From positions 3,944,065-4,008,064 of the forward strand of contig OY482853.1 in the NCBI GenBank assembly GCA_960531495.1: a stretch of 64,000 nt of DNA, written 5' to 3'. The translations under genes and the position numbers were made by a program. Positions 48,649-60,439 of this stretch are shown here, piece by piece. A model generated the notes under the pieces. It was given only the letters and a program-made list of their open reading frames with translations. It ran no database searches and was not told the origin of the DNA. The stretch comes from Zeus faber. Taxonomy: Eukaryota; Chordata; Actinopteri; Zeiformes; Zeidae. Numbering within the stretch: the first letter of the stretch is position 1; the number at the start of each line of letters is the position of its first letter.

Positions 48649-49814
48649 GTGAGTCCCTCCCTCCATCCCTGCCTCTCCCTCTCTCTCTCCCTCTCTCCTT
48701 CCATCCGCCCCTCCCTGTCTCCCTCCCTCCCTGTCTCCCTCCCTCCCTGTCTCTCTCCCTCCTGCCCTCCTGTCTTTATCGTGCTCCTTACCGCTCACAA
48801 TAACAATAACAGACTTATATCAGAATGAGGCTTTGGCTACGGCAGCAAAATACATTTATTTATTCAATCAATATTAAATGTTATTTGCATTTATATGACC
48901 TTTTAGTTTCATGTATCATTCAACACACTCACTCTGCTGTAATTATGGATGATAATTGCCTGCCTCTTAAGTGATTTTCTATTGTTTGCTGTGCATATTT
49001 CCCACACGGCACCTCTTGCACATTTAGCCATTTTATAAAATGAGGGCACCCTTCATGGTCCCTTTTTAGTTTTTTAATTTCATTCCTTTTCTCTCTCTCT
49101 CTCTCTCTTTGACCCACGAGTCTCTTAATCAGTTATTTATTTATTTATTTTTTGCAACGGGGTGTATTACAGAACAATTGATTTTTAGATGTAGAACTGC
49201 ACAGAAAGTAGTTCCTTCACCATTACTGTTTCTGTTTTTGTCTGTCATTACTCGAGCCAATGCTAAATAGTTTTTTTATATAACTTATGGCAGTGTGTTG
49301 CACTGTTAGTAGTTTGTTTGGCCTCTTTTCCCACACGCACAGCCATCTGTTACACTTGCGATGATCAGTCATCTTTTTTTTTTTTTCACACAGCTCATTA
49401 AATTTAAATTGGTCATTCATTTCAGCAGTCACACCACACCGTTTATTTATTTGTGAGAATTTACAGTATGCCATTTTTGTGCAATCTGGGTCATGTCTGA
49501 TATGGAAGCATTAAGCGAATTATGTTACATAACGATTCTTATTTGGAGATAATACTAGTATGTGCCAAGTAAGAAATGTTTTACCTCAGTTTCAGTGTTG
49601 ATTTTGATTGAATTTTGCATCATCGCTTAACGTGGTGTTTTGAATGTCTGTGATATTCCAGATAAACACTGTCACTATCACTGTGATGTGAACTTCCCTC
49701 TGATTACCAATGACGACTCATTCATTATCACCATGCCCTCCCTCCCTGTGCTAAACTCACCTTTTACGCTGCGAGCCTCCCATTCACCGGCATGTGTTGT
49801 GTCCGCCGTCGCAG
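48649..49814 (+). other. tenm2: Intron 8 (1.2 kb)
   Basis: This is the shortest intron. It begins with a CTCC-rich tract (48654-48775) and is otherwise AT-rich unique-looking sequence. The 175 nt before exon 9 happen to be open in the coding frame. Confidence 0.9.
48654..48775. repeat. (CCCT/CTCT)n pyrimidine tract just after the exon 8 donor
   Basis: Pyrimidine-only CCCTCCCT and CTCTCTCC units begin six nt after the exon 8 splice donor, with rare A and G interruptions. Confidence 0.9.
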
Positions 49815-50009
49815 CCGCCTGCCCGGTGCTGTGCAGCGGGAACGGCCAGTACCTGAAGGGTCGCTGCATGTGCCACAGCGGCTGGAAGGGCTCCGAGTGC
49901 GACGTCCCCACCAACCAGTGCATCGACGTCACGTGCAGCAGTCGCGGGACCTGCATCGTGGGAACCTGTATATGCAACCCCGGCTACAAGGGCGAGAACT
50001 GCGAAGAAG
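49815..50009 (+). CDS. tenm2: tenm2 exon 9: EGF repeats 2 and 3
   Basis: This 195-nt exon follows GTCGCAG and is phase 1 at both ends. EGF2 reads [20 protein letters not shown] and GWKGSEC, with only five cysteines: the usual third Cys is replaced by Tyr in GNGQY. EGF3, [15 protein letters not shown] and [13 protein letters not shown], has six. The unpaired cysteine in EGF2 is the known teneurin feature that lets two subunits link by a disulfide. DVPTNQ links the modules. The donor GAAG|GTGACG is ordinary. Confidence 0.97.
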
Positions 50010-51755
50010 GTGACGCACAAGTTGTTGTTGTGAACCCCCCTCCCCCCCCCCCCCCAAAAAAAAAGCCAGCATCTCCTCATCACGGGCAGGTCTGCATCTG
50101 CATCCAAACCTGGGCTTGGAACCTGTAAATACTCTGAAAAAGGTTGTTCTTCGGTATACATGAGCTCATAAAAGAAACATGCCTGTGCTTGTAAACAGGG
50201 TCATTGTGGACGTGTGTTTGCTTCTGCTCTGACCTTGAACCGCTCCCCACAAGAATAAAGACGCAGCGTGGAAGAGCGTCTTGGGCTGGGGCCTAAAAGC
50301 GTTTTTACCTCTCACAGCACTTGTACACTATTATTATTTTCCTCACTGTTTCATTTTGTATCCATCCATAGCATCATATTAATCAAATGGACCAATCCAC
50401 TTATCCCCCCCAAATACAGGCACATAGTGTGATGTTAATCCATTAACAGAGGCACATTAGCCGCTGGGACTGCGGTTGGACATGTGGAGATTGAAAGGAG
50501 TCATTGTGTTTGTCATCTTTTGAAGGCTCTCGTTTCAAAATGAAAAATGGACGCTGGGATTTTGATAAATGAGGGTTTGTGACATCCCTAGAACCCCTTT
50601 CTATTCCTGCTACAGCCCCCGCCAGAAGGAGTTGGGCGGTGGGTGGGGGGGGGGGGTACGGCCTTTCCACTATTTTACCTTTCTTCCCTGCGACCTTCAG
50701 CCAAGATGATTAATTGCCAGGAGAGAAGTTCTTGTCAGTTAGCCTCTGATCTTTGTGCCTCGCGCCCAAACCATCTGCTAAGAGCCCAGAGATGCTGTTT
50801 GTCTGGCCATAACGCCGTTTCCCTCCGTCCATGTGGCGGTGACCGGAGCTGCCGCGGCGGGGCCCGCTGCCGCCCGCCGCCCACTTGCCATCTGCGTGGC
50901 GCCGCTCGGGTCTTGTCCAAGCCCGGCGTCTTTATTGGGTTTTTTTTCGGGAAAACATTCTCCCAACGATCCTGTACCCCTGCACAGCGGGCGGTTGGTT
51001 CACCGCTTGTCGAGATAATACATCCTATGGAAAGGGGCATTTATTTTAGATTTGCATATAAATTGAAACAACGCAGAGTTCTCTGAAGGAGGAAACCCCC
51101 CCCCCCAAAAAAAAAAAAAAACAATTAATAAAGATGCGAGTTATAGGAAGTGCCAGGCCGACAGTGTCACCTCCCCGGTGAGAACGGTCTCGGAACAGGC
51201 TGTAAACAGACGTAAAGTGCGCCACGCTACGAGGGACGGCGGGCTGGAGCCTCCAGGCTCCCGGCGCTATATCGCACCATCCCTTCCTTTTACCTTGTGT
51301 CAAGGTGGCTTTTGGCCGACACAGCTTTGAAGAGCACGCCGGCGCAGTTTTCAATTTAGACAAACACGCTCTAGTTAAAGTGTCCGCAGTCTGAGGGAGG
51401 AAATCTCATTATGAGATGATGGGAAAGCGCCCGGGAGGACCGTGGGCTGTACCTTCCCCGCCGTGAAAGCATCTATTGAATTTGCTTGTTGCTAAAATCC
51501 ACGGCCGCTGGCGGTAGAGACACATGTGTTGGTCTGGTCTTCATGAGTGTAGGTTCGCCGCCCCCCCCCCCCCTCCCCCGGAGATGTGATTCTTTGCTGT
51601 TTTGCGATACATTCGCTTTTTCCTGGAACCATTTTGTTCGGCAAACAAACTCAGCTGGGCGCGACCTGAAGAAGAGGTGACGGCTACCGTAAGGTGTTTA
51701 CTAGTCACATCTAGTAAATCTATTGACAACCTCGGGATCTGCACTTTCGACAGAT

Positions 51756-51781
51756 TTATATATATATATATTCTACAGGTA

Positions 51782-51803
<22 letters not shown>
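51756..51803. repeat. (TA)n microsatellite, two blocks
   Basis: TA runs at 51756-51770 and 51780-51803 are separated by TTCTACAGG and followed by T12. Confidence 0.9.
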
Positions 51804-51812
<9 letters not shown>

Positions 51813-52095
51813 TTTAACCTGTGCTGTCAGCATGTTGGACATACAACACACAGTATTTGTGCCATTGCATCTAGGACAGAGTTAGTCTGCAAGTGGAGTT
51901 CAATTTCAACTTCTCAACCTGCAACACAACTCCTTTATTCATTATTTAATCATCAACAACTGCTGCAATAACTCTGTCCAGTGGACGACCTGTGGGACGA
52001 GCAGAGCACAGCTTATTGTAACACGCAACCACCACCATCTTTAAACAGCTGACCAGTACTCCAAGAGAGGAAGAATCACCACGGGTGAGAGATTT

Positions 52096-52324
52096 AAACA
52101 AAGAAACAAACAACAACATGTACCTGGAAAAACAGAAACATAGAACCAAACAACATGTACATGGAAAAACGTAAACACAGAAACAAACAACGTGTACATG
52201 GAAAAAAATAAACATAGAACCAAACAAAAACATGTACATGTAAAAACAGAAACAGAAACAAACAACATGAACATGGAAAAACATAAACATAGAAACAAAC
52301 AACAACATATCCATGGAAAAACGT
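52096..52324. repeat. A-rich minisatellite, about 38-bp units
   Basis: Roughly six units of AACAACATGTACATGGAAAA followed by ACATAAACATAGAAACAAAC, with unit lengths of about 35-41 bp and scattered substitutions. Confidence 0.9.
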
Positions 52325-52809
52325 AATCATCAGATGACTACATGTATAGACAAAACAGAGTTAATTAGGTCCAGGAAAACTGGAACAGGCAGGGGCCTCT
52401 ACCTGTCATAGTTATGGAAGTAAATGAGGGAGAAAAGGAGAGGGATGCAACCAGGAGGGTGTTGGGGGTTTGCCCTTTGGGCACTTTCGACAGCTTTTTT
52501 TCCAATGGTTTTTATGTCAACAAATCACAGAGTTATGGCTTAAACTTATCAAATATATTTTTTCTTTTTGTGAGACAAGATTTTGCACACGACTGGAATT
52601 TGTCATTGAATTCATTTGATAAAATGTCATTTGATAAAATGGTGTCGTTTGACATATCCAGAATCCTTTTGCGACGTTTGTTTCTACGAGTTAGAAGTTA
52701 TTAACAATAAGATAAAACATGCTATTTGGTCCTGCTAAGCCCCAGGCTTTGTCCAGGGCGGGGCACTGTTTACCTGACAGCGTCTCTTTGGGTCTTTTGT
52801 TTTTTTTAG

Positions 52810-53010
52810 TGGACTGCCTGGACCCCACGTGCTCCGGCCGGGGGGTTTGTGTCCAGGGAGAGTGCCACTGCTTCGTGGGCTGGGGGGGCCCCGGGTGTGA
52901 GAGCCCACGGGCCTCCTGCATGGACCAGTGCTCCGGGCACGGAGCCTTCCTGGCCGACACCGGAACCTGCAGCTGTGATCCCAGCTGGACCGGGCACGAC
53001 TGCGCCACAG
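52810..53010 (+). CDS. tenm2: tenm2 exon 10: EGF repeats 4 and 5
   Basis: This 201-nt exon follows TTTTTTTAG and is phase 1 at both ends. EGF4 reads [19 protein letters not shown] then FVGWGGPGC, with six cysteines. EGF5 reads [20 protein letters not shown] then DPSWTGHDC, with five: the expected Cys after the HG is Phe-Leu. EGF5 is the second odd-cysteine repeat of teneurins, used with EGF2 for covalent dimers. ESPRAS links the two modules. The donor ACAG|GTAAGA is strong. Confidence 0.97.
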
Positions 53011-54751
53011 GTAAGAACTGGATCCACGTTCTGCTGCCGTTTCCACTGGAACTCTGGGACAAATTCCACCTTAAGGAATAGTTTTCTTAGGTATGTGAAC
53101 AGAGAGTATGCATGTTTGGCTGCTACTTGCTCTGTAAGTGGATAAAAGGGGTTATCTGTTCCTCACCAATTACACATACATTCGGGGTTTATTGAGTAAG
53201 GATTTGGAAAACCCTCGAAGACGGCTAAATGTTACGTTCCAGCAGTATCGGCAGATTGAGCCCTTATATCCCACCTCTTATCTGTCCAAAACCACAGATT
53301 ACATATTTTAAAATGTGCATGTGCAGAGTGTCGAAAACAATCCCAAATCATGGGTTTTATGCTCCACAACAACCTCTCTATCAGATCTCCAAGCCCATTT
53401 GTCCTTTTGTTTCACAGAATTTCCCTCCCCGCTTGATTCCATATGAGTCGGGTAATTGCAAGGCCCCTCACGGCAATAAACATTCGTGATTGTGTTAAAA
53501 GAGAAGGCCTCACATGAAAAGCCCCAATTATTCACATCAATGATCAGTTGGAGGAGCACAGCTAGCAATCGCGGCTGATCTTCCTCTAAATCTCTTCCCT
53601 TTTCCGAACGGCTTCGTCACGAAATCTCGGCAGCCGCCGCGGAAAAAGGGGAGGGAGGGGGAGGGAGAGGGAACGAACGCGGTGGGGATCTCGTCAGATG
53701 CGTGATCTAATGCAAGTTAGTGCTTTTATTCTGGACTTCTGGCCTTTCGTACGTGGCTGGCGGTGAGGCTCAGCGCGGATGAAGACGGGCTCCCCCCCTG
53801 CCCGCGGGCAGTGCTCTCCCCGGGACCCAGAGAGGGGGACCAGCATTGCGTCTTTTTAACTGCCGCCGGGTGCCAGCTGCAGGTCCATCACGAGGAGAGA
53901 CTCCATCCGGCGTTACCTCCTTCCACGCGAGGAACCGAACCCACGGCTGCAGACCGTTTGATTCAGTGCCCTGAAATTTTGGGTATCCATCAACAGCTGC
54001 AGTCTTAGGCGAGGTGGGCCGCTTTTCCTGTGATCCGGGAAAAGGGGAAGTCTCCGCCTTCTTTTCGGGAGATTTAAAAGGATGTCAGAGTTGTCAGCCG
54101 CCGGTTGGTGTGCTCATGCTATGCAAAGTGCCTTTGACGTTTCTCCCAAAACTGCAAGATTTAGCGGCGTCCACCGGGAGCCGGCGAGAAGTCAAAAGGT
54201 CCTCGACAACCGTTTCTTTGGTTCTCTCGGAGGCCAGATTAGATGGCTCACGAGCTTGCACACAAGAGAGAATAATGTTTAACAAAGTGTGAAAGGAGTT
54301 TCTCTTCTCAGGAACGTGGCTGAAGGTATGTGTCTGAATTATCGATCAGAGCGGAATGTTAAGCCAACGTTGGAAAGGTCGCGGTGGATAGGACGTGGAT
54401 TGGGGGAGTTCTCGTCGCTTGGTTTTGATTGTTCCGCTGTCCAGTGTCAATAGATCCTCTACAACAGGTGGACCTGTATTATCATAGTATTGTAGTATGA
54501 GGGTCGCCCCCTTTCCTTATCTACTATATTTTCTATTTACGTATTTATATATATTCCCTCTTTATTATTTTCATATTGTATTTCTTTATTTTTATTCTCT
54601 CTTAATCCGCTTTTTCAGTTAAATAGATGAATTGAATTCCTGTTTATTAATGTTCCTTTGCCTTTTAATTTCATGATCCGAGCAGTCTGCTTTTATTTCA
54701 TCTGCCAAAGCACTTTGTAAACGGTGTTTTGAAAGGTGCTATATAAACAAA

Positions 54752-54752
<1 letters not shown>

Positions 54753-54804
<52 letters not shown>
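54753..54804. repeat. (TTA)n microsatellite
   Basis: About 17 TTA units, adjoining the mariner-like element. Confidence 0.95.
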
Positions 54805-54805
<1 letters not shown>

Positions 54806-54813
54806 AGCTTATA

Positions 54814-55248
54814 CAGTGGTACCTTGACTTACGACTGCATCTACTTACCAGTAATCCAAGATTCCAGCAGTGATAGTCGCCAAAATTTGTATCGACTTCA
54901 GTCAGCAGTCAGTCAGCAGTCAGTCAGCAGTCAGTCAGCAGTCAGTCAGTCAGCAGTCAGTCAGTCAGCAGTCAGTCAGCAGTCAGTCAGCAGTCAGTCA
55001 GCAGTCAGTCAGTCAGCAGTCAGTCAGCAGTCAGTCAGCAGTCAGTCAGTGGGCGACCTACTTGGTGTGTGCACGTAGTTGGTGGCTTATGGATATTTTT
55101 TTCATATTTACTGTGTTTGTGTGTTTTGTTTCTTTTCACCCTTCATGATGTCATCATTCATAGGGGAAAAATTGCTTCGCCCTACGACTGTTTTAACACA
55201 CGACCGTTCTTACAGAACCAATTACACTCGTAAGTCAAACTGCCACTG
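54814..55248. mobile_element. mariner-like MITE flanked by TA, with internal CAGT minisatellite
   Basis: The left end CAGTGGTACCTTGACTTACG matches the reverse complement of the right end (CAGTGGCAGTTTGACTTACG) with three mismatches. Both ends are flanked by TA (54812-54813, 55249-55250), the target of mariner/Tc elements. Internal ACGACTGTTTTAACACACGA text near the right end fits a widespread vertebrate family. There is no transposase; the middle is occupied by tandem CAGT repeats. Confidence 0.7.
54898..55050. repeat. CAGCAGTCAGT minisatellite inside the MITE
   Basis: Units of 11 and 15 bp (CAGCAGTCAGT, CAGCAGTCAGTCAGT) are repeated about thirteen times with no other sequence. CAGTCAGT also contains the CAG of the transposon end. 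Confidence 0.9.
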
Positions 55249-56100
55249 TACTATAATAGTGGCATAAATTGAACAAACGTGATGATTCAATTGTTAATCG
55301 CAACTATTAGTTGCACAATTAATCGTCAACTAAAATGCCACGCATACTGTATAAAAGTGTATACATGTGATCAAAGTCACAGCGTTTACTCCCAATATTC
55401 CGAATTGCCAGCGCAGTCCTTCCTCGCCGTACGTCGGGCAACATCATTTGTATTCACAAAATAGTTTGGGAATGAAAGCAGCGGCTGGGATCTATGTCTT
55501 TCTCTTATTCCAAGCCGACGCGCTGACCTATTAGGTAATCCTGGGGATTTACAGTGAAACGGGCAGTTAGTCTGCGCCTCCCTCCCCCAGAAGGACCTCC
55601 GTAAATGATGATGAGTCGGCCCTTTATCCCACTTCATCCTGCTCGTTGTAGCGCTTCCCGCGCTCTAATTCGACACCGCGATCTACAGCGGGGGAAGTTC
55701 CCGAGTGGAGGGGGAACAAGATGGAAGGCTTTTAATACACCGCCGGTAATTCCCGCCAACAAACTTTTCCATCTCTAACTCACTTTCTGATCCGTGTGCA
55801 CAGTTGGCAGGAACCCTGTTGCCAGCCATTAAACAATGCCTGAGGTTTTTATGGCCTTTTTTATGACATTTCTTGCCGTTCTCACACCCGGTGGAAAGTT
55901 TATTTACACAGACCTTGGGTGCAAATGGTGGGAGGTGGGTTCCCCGCGGGCTGTAATTGCATTTTTATCACAATAAAGGTTTGTGCTGCATTTCTAAGTC
56001 AATAGTTGTTTACAATCCAGCATCAATGTATGTTTCCTGCGACAGCAACATGATCCAGGCACCAAGGCAAGCTATGTAGACAGGTCTTGTTTTCTGGAGG

Positions 56101-56223
<123 letters not shown>

Positions 56224-56257
56224 TTTGCTTCATTAGACAGAACAGTGTAGCTTCATT

Positions 56258-56352
56258 GAGAGAGAGAGAGGGGAGGACATGCAGCAAAGGACCAGGGGAC
56301 CCAGGCCTTAATGGTACGCCCTCTACCAGGCGAGCCACCAGGACGTCCCCTA
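56258..56352 (-). mobile_element. tRNA-derived SINE fragment, minus orientation
   Basis: Read on the minus strand, GGTGGCTCGCCTGGTAGAGG resembles a pol III A box. It is followed by CCTGGTCCTTTGCTGCATGT and CCTCCCCTCTCTCTCTCTC. The CTTTGCTGCATGTC..CCCTCTCTC end is typical of a common fish tRNA-SINE. The B box is degenerate, so this is a decayed copy. Confidence 0.65.
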
Positions 56353-56701
56353 TCTGCAAGATATTTAATAAAGATGTTCATTATTGGGAGTGGATTTTTA
56401 TTTTTTTTTTGGGAGGGGGGGCGCTATTCTGGTCTTTGTGTTACTATGCTGTAAGTAAGACAGTTATGAAGATTGCATTCCATTACCGCAATCCACTTTG
56501 AAATGGTGTGCCATCATTTTATTATCTCTTTTTTCCTGTTTTACTGACACAGTAAACAGTGCTAATGCTTTCTCCAGGAAAACACTGCACATCATCTCTG
56601 AACAAATTGCTTCTCATGTAGTGATAAACTGATGTATTAGCTGACTTCTGTCAGAGAGTCAAGATATAACAGCTTTCTTTGTGGACGTATAACAATCAAA
56701 A

Positions 56702-56825
<124 letters not shown>

Positions 56826-58149
56826 CATGAAAAAGAAGATTCGTACAAGAAAGTCCACCCGAGGCGTTGGCGCAGCGTACGGCGCGGCAATCAAAATTAA
56901 TAAAACAATAAATAAAATGTGTTTGATATGATCCTACACTGCACCAGAGACTTGGAGCTGCCGTCCCATCTGATCCATTGATCCAGACTCATTTAAATGC
57001 AAAGAGCAAACGTATATGTGATACGTTGCACTAATGCAATGTGCAAACACATCCCGCTGACCAAGTTCAACACATACAGTTGTAGCTCACGTTTCAATTC
57101 TATGGTGGCGTGTGGCGGGGTCCACCGGACAGACACAGTGGAGGGGACGCAGACGGAACCTCCGTGTAGAGCTGAAGCCGCTCTCATTGCCTGCCGCGAG
57201 GCTAAAACCACGCCGCTGTTGAGGGGTCCAGTCGGAAAATACCCACCCGGGATGGCCGTGTCTCTTTTTATTGCGAACTTCTCTTCATACGCTCTCTCTC
57301 GCGCTTCCCCTCACACCCAGTGCTCGTCTCGCTTCCCTCTCTCCTCTCCTTCCACCCTCCCACGGGGACCCGCCCCCTAGACAACTGGGCCAACACCTAG
57401 ACACCATCCTGGACACCACCCCTCCAATCAGAAGAACTTATTCAAATGATAACAACCCACCAATGAACTTAAACTTAAATTTTAACTGGACAACTGCAAG
57501 ACCCTTTTTAACTTTAAAATGTCTGCAGAGATCATAGGACATTTTGTGAGATGAGAAGATCAACATGTTTTAACGTCATTTTGAAACAATAAGCAGAAAT
57601 CACAAAGATTGATGTACAATTTTCACACTATAACTAATAAAAGCGTGGTCAAACTGTTTTTGAAAAAAATATTTAAATGGCTGTTGCTTCCAATACTCCT
57701 ACTCCCACAACGACAACATCCACATGTCTGGGAGGCTTCAAGCTGGTGGAGCCGGTGATAACGTGCCCTGTGCTGCGCCCGTACACCGCGCCAACGCGCT
57801 GAGTGGACTTCTACCGTTAGGCTCTGAACAAAATAAACCGCTTTGATTCCTCTGATGTGCTTCAAGTCACATGCAAAACAGGCACATTTACATAATTTAA
57901 CAAAACCTTGCGTTATAAGAGTAAACTGGACAAGCTTTAGCTCGTCTTTTATTATCACACACACAACACAAGCATTACGGTCAGCTACGGCCAACACACA
58001 CACACAGGCCATGTATGTCTCTTCCGCACTTTTCCCCTCGAGGCTTGTCCTTCCTCCAGGGGAGAGGCCAGGAGCGCTGGGAAGCCGGCAGCGCCCGGGG
58101 ACCAACTTCCATCGCTGGTCAATGTTTGTTGTGCATGTTTTTAGTGGGG

Positions 58150-58327
58150 GTTCTTATGTTATATGGAGGAAACCCCATGTGAGCACGGAGAGAACATGCA
58201 AGCCCCACACAGAAAAGCCCCTGATCAGGAGATAACCCTCCGGAGCCTGGTGCCAACAGCGCCACCAGGCGGGAATTGAACCCAGGACCTTCTTGCTGTG
58301 AGGCAGCAATGCAAGGCATTGCGCCAG
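58150..58327 (-). mobile_element. tRNA-derived SINE, minus orientation
   Basis: On the minus strand it reads GCCTCACAGCAAGAAGGTCC, then the B box GGTTCAATTCC (58272-58282), then GTGTGGGGCTTGCATGTTCT and GGGGTTTCCTCC. The AGAAGGTCC.GGGTTC and GGGG.TTGC.TGTTCTCTCCGTG blocks are shared with 38380-38535, so both belong to one SINE family. This copy has the better-preserved tRNA-like head. Confidence 0.72.
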
Positions 58328-59421
58328 ATAATTACTGAGGGACAGCGTGCAAAAATGTTTTTTAAGCTGCTAATGTCCTCTTGTAACTCAATCAGTACAA
58401 TTTGCAGCAATGAGGAAATTGGCATTGTAAAGCCAGCAACTGAGTCATTAACAGACTTTACCTCCACTAAGGTCCCCCGTGGTCGTCTTTGAAAGGACTC
58501 GGTTAATAAGACGGAAATACACGGTCATTGTTCTTTGCTGTCTGCCATGCTAAGCTCGCTCTCTTTTTTTTTTTTTTTTTTTTTAAGGACTGGATAATAA
58601 AGAGGTAATCATTTCAATTAGATTCATAAGTAATTTGTCAGCGCTTAATTTCTCTCCCCCCACACCCCACTCTGTCGTCCTCTCCCTGGAGTTCTCCGTT
58701 CGGGGGGTTAACGTCCCTCTCTCCACCACAGCCGCTCACGGAGGTCTTTCAGCCGTCGCACAAAAGCTCCAGCCGAGCGTCCCTGCAGCTCGGTAACAGG
58801 AAAGGAAAAAAAAAAAGAAAGTAGATCTGCACCTGGGACTGCCGAGCCTCCTCCCCCCCGGGCGGAGGGAAGCGGTGCGTGCACGCTTCGGAGGGGGCGC
58901 GCCCGCGGTTCTGCGCCTGTTTTTCACCCATTTTTGTCAAGAATAACCCCTTCCAGATAGAGGCCACCAACACAGCATGCGGGAAGGTAAAAAAACAACA
59001 AAAAAACAGGACAAACAAGCAAACAAATCGGGGGGGACACCCACAATGCGTCGTCACCGAGCGATACTACGCCTCTTATTTGCACCTCTGGGAGACGGGC
59101 CACGCCTCTCACCCCGACGCCGCGCAAAGTTTTTGATTGAAACTGACGTGTGAAAGTCAAAATTGGATTCCGTCCCCTCCCTTTACAAAAGAGAGGAAGA
59201 GGACGGTCCAGCCATCATCCCTGTCTCTTCTTTGTGTCCCCTCCCCACGAGGCGCGGGAATCCCCTGTCAGCCGCCGTCCAGACGAGCCGAGCGTGGCCG
59301 CCTCCTCCCACAATAACTCCCGCGTTTGTCTTTTCTCCACCCTTGTTGCCTTTTTTTTCCCCTCCTCCGCCCCCTCTTCCTTCGTCCGCCCCCCCCCCCC
59401 CCCCCCCTCTGTCTCGCACAG

Positions 59422-59607
59422 AGATTTGTGCGGCCGACTGTGGCGGCCACGGCGTCTGCGTGTCGGGCGCCTGCCGCTGCGACGAGGGCTGGACGGGCGG
59501 CGGGTGCGAGCAGAGGGCGTGTCACCCACGCTGCAACGAGCACGGGACCTGCAAGGACGGGAAGTGTGAATGCAGCCCCGGCTGGAACGGAGAGCACTGC
59601 ACCATCG
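59422..59607 (+). CDS. tenm2: tenm2 exon 11: EGF repeats 6 and 7
   Basis: This 186-nt exon follows a C-run tract ending CTCGCACAG and is phase 1 at both ends. EGF6 reads [18 protein letters not shown] then [12 protein letters not shown]7 reads [18 protein letters not shown] then SPGWNGEHC. Both have six cysteines. It ends GEHCTI, after which vertebrate teneurins have a short optional insert (AHYLD-type, splice site A) and then EGF8. Neither is present in the remaining 4.4 kb. The donor ATCG|GTAGGG is immediately followed by long G runs. Confidence 0.97.
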
Positions 59608-59608
59608 G

Positions 59609-59648
59609 TAGGGGGGCGGGGGGCGGGGGGGCGGGGGGGCGGGGGTGG
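59609..59648 (+). repeat. G-run cluster overlapping the exon 11 splice donor
   Basis: Beginning inside the donor (GTAGGGGGGC), five G runs of five to seven nt follow separated by single C or T residues. On the transcript strand this is an ideal quadruplex-type sequence. Confidence 0.85.
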
Positions 59649-59739
59649 TGGGATTTGCACTTCTGTCTGTACGTGTGTTGTGTGTGATCACACAGGTTTA
59701 TGTCTGTATGTGTGGTCATGTGGCTGTGTGGCTGCGTGT

Positions 59740-59743
59740 GGCC

Positions 59744-59824
<81 letters not shown>

Positions 59825-59943
59825 TGTGTGTGTGTGTGTGTGTGTGGCTGTCTGTCTGTGTGAATCAGTGTGTGTATGAGTGTGGTTCTATGTGTCTGAC
59901 TGTGTGTGTGTGTGTGTTTGTGTTTTCACTTATGTGTGTAGTG

Positions 59944-60018
<75 letters not shown>

Positions 60019-60056
60019 TGCTTTTCTGTGTGTATGTGTGATCACACAGGTTTATG

Positions 60057-60105
<49 letters not shown>

Positions 60106-60204
60106 CTGTCTGTGTGTGAATCACTGTGTGTATGAGTGTGGTTCTATGTGTCTGAATGTGTGTGTGTGTGTGTGTGTTTGTGTTTTCACTTATGTGTGTA
60201 GTAT

Positions 60205-60235
<31 letters not shown>

Positions 60236-60236
60236 C
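59740..60236. repeat. Compound (GT)n region with a duplicated block
   Basis: Three GT arrays are embedded in a duplicated context: GTGATCACACAGGTTTATG occurs at 59684 and 60038, and GGTTCTATGTGTCTGA with GTTTTCACTTATGTGTGTAG occurs near 59884 and again near 60140. The two blocks differ mainly in GT length. Confidence 0.9.
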
Positions 60237-60439
60237 TGTCTGGATGTGTTATGTGGTGTTATTTTGTAGGGGGGGTGGTGTTATTTGTGTGTGTGTGGGG
60301 GTGGGGGTTTGTGGGGGGGGGCATGCTTAATTGAATTTGTGCAAGTGGGTGAAGCATGAGCAGGTTTGCTGCAGATCTGAGGCTCGTCTTCATGCATCTT
60401 AATGTGGGAATGTGCGAAGACGTCCTTTCATTCCACTCA

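Larger units (their letters stand above)
50010..52809 (+). other. tenm2: Intron 9 (2.8 kb)
   Basis: It holds two Cn-An homopolymer pairs (50042-50064, 51096-51121), a G run (50645-50656), (TA)n at 51756-51803 and an A-rich minisatellite (52096-52324). From 50,690 to 51,480 it is unique-looking and GC-moderate without repeats. No exon was found. Confidence 0.85.

Noticed and set aside
49640-49814. Open frame directly upstream of exon 9 taken as a longer exon
   Set aside because: It lacks cysteine-module similarity, and the acceptor at 49814 gives the exact teneurin junction.
42359-51121. Recurrent Cn-An homopolymer junctions (42359-42378, 50042-50064, 51096-51121)
   Set aside because: They are notable but explainable as ordinary homopolymer slippage, with no shared flanks.
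53763-54300. Several 60-95 codon frames in intron 10
   Set aside because: They have no similarity to teneurin, no matching splice sites and no repeat-family protein features.
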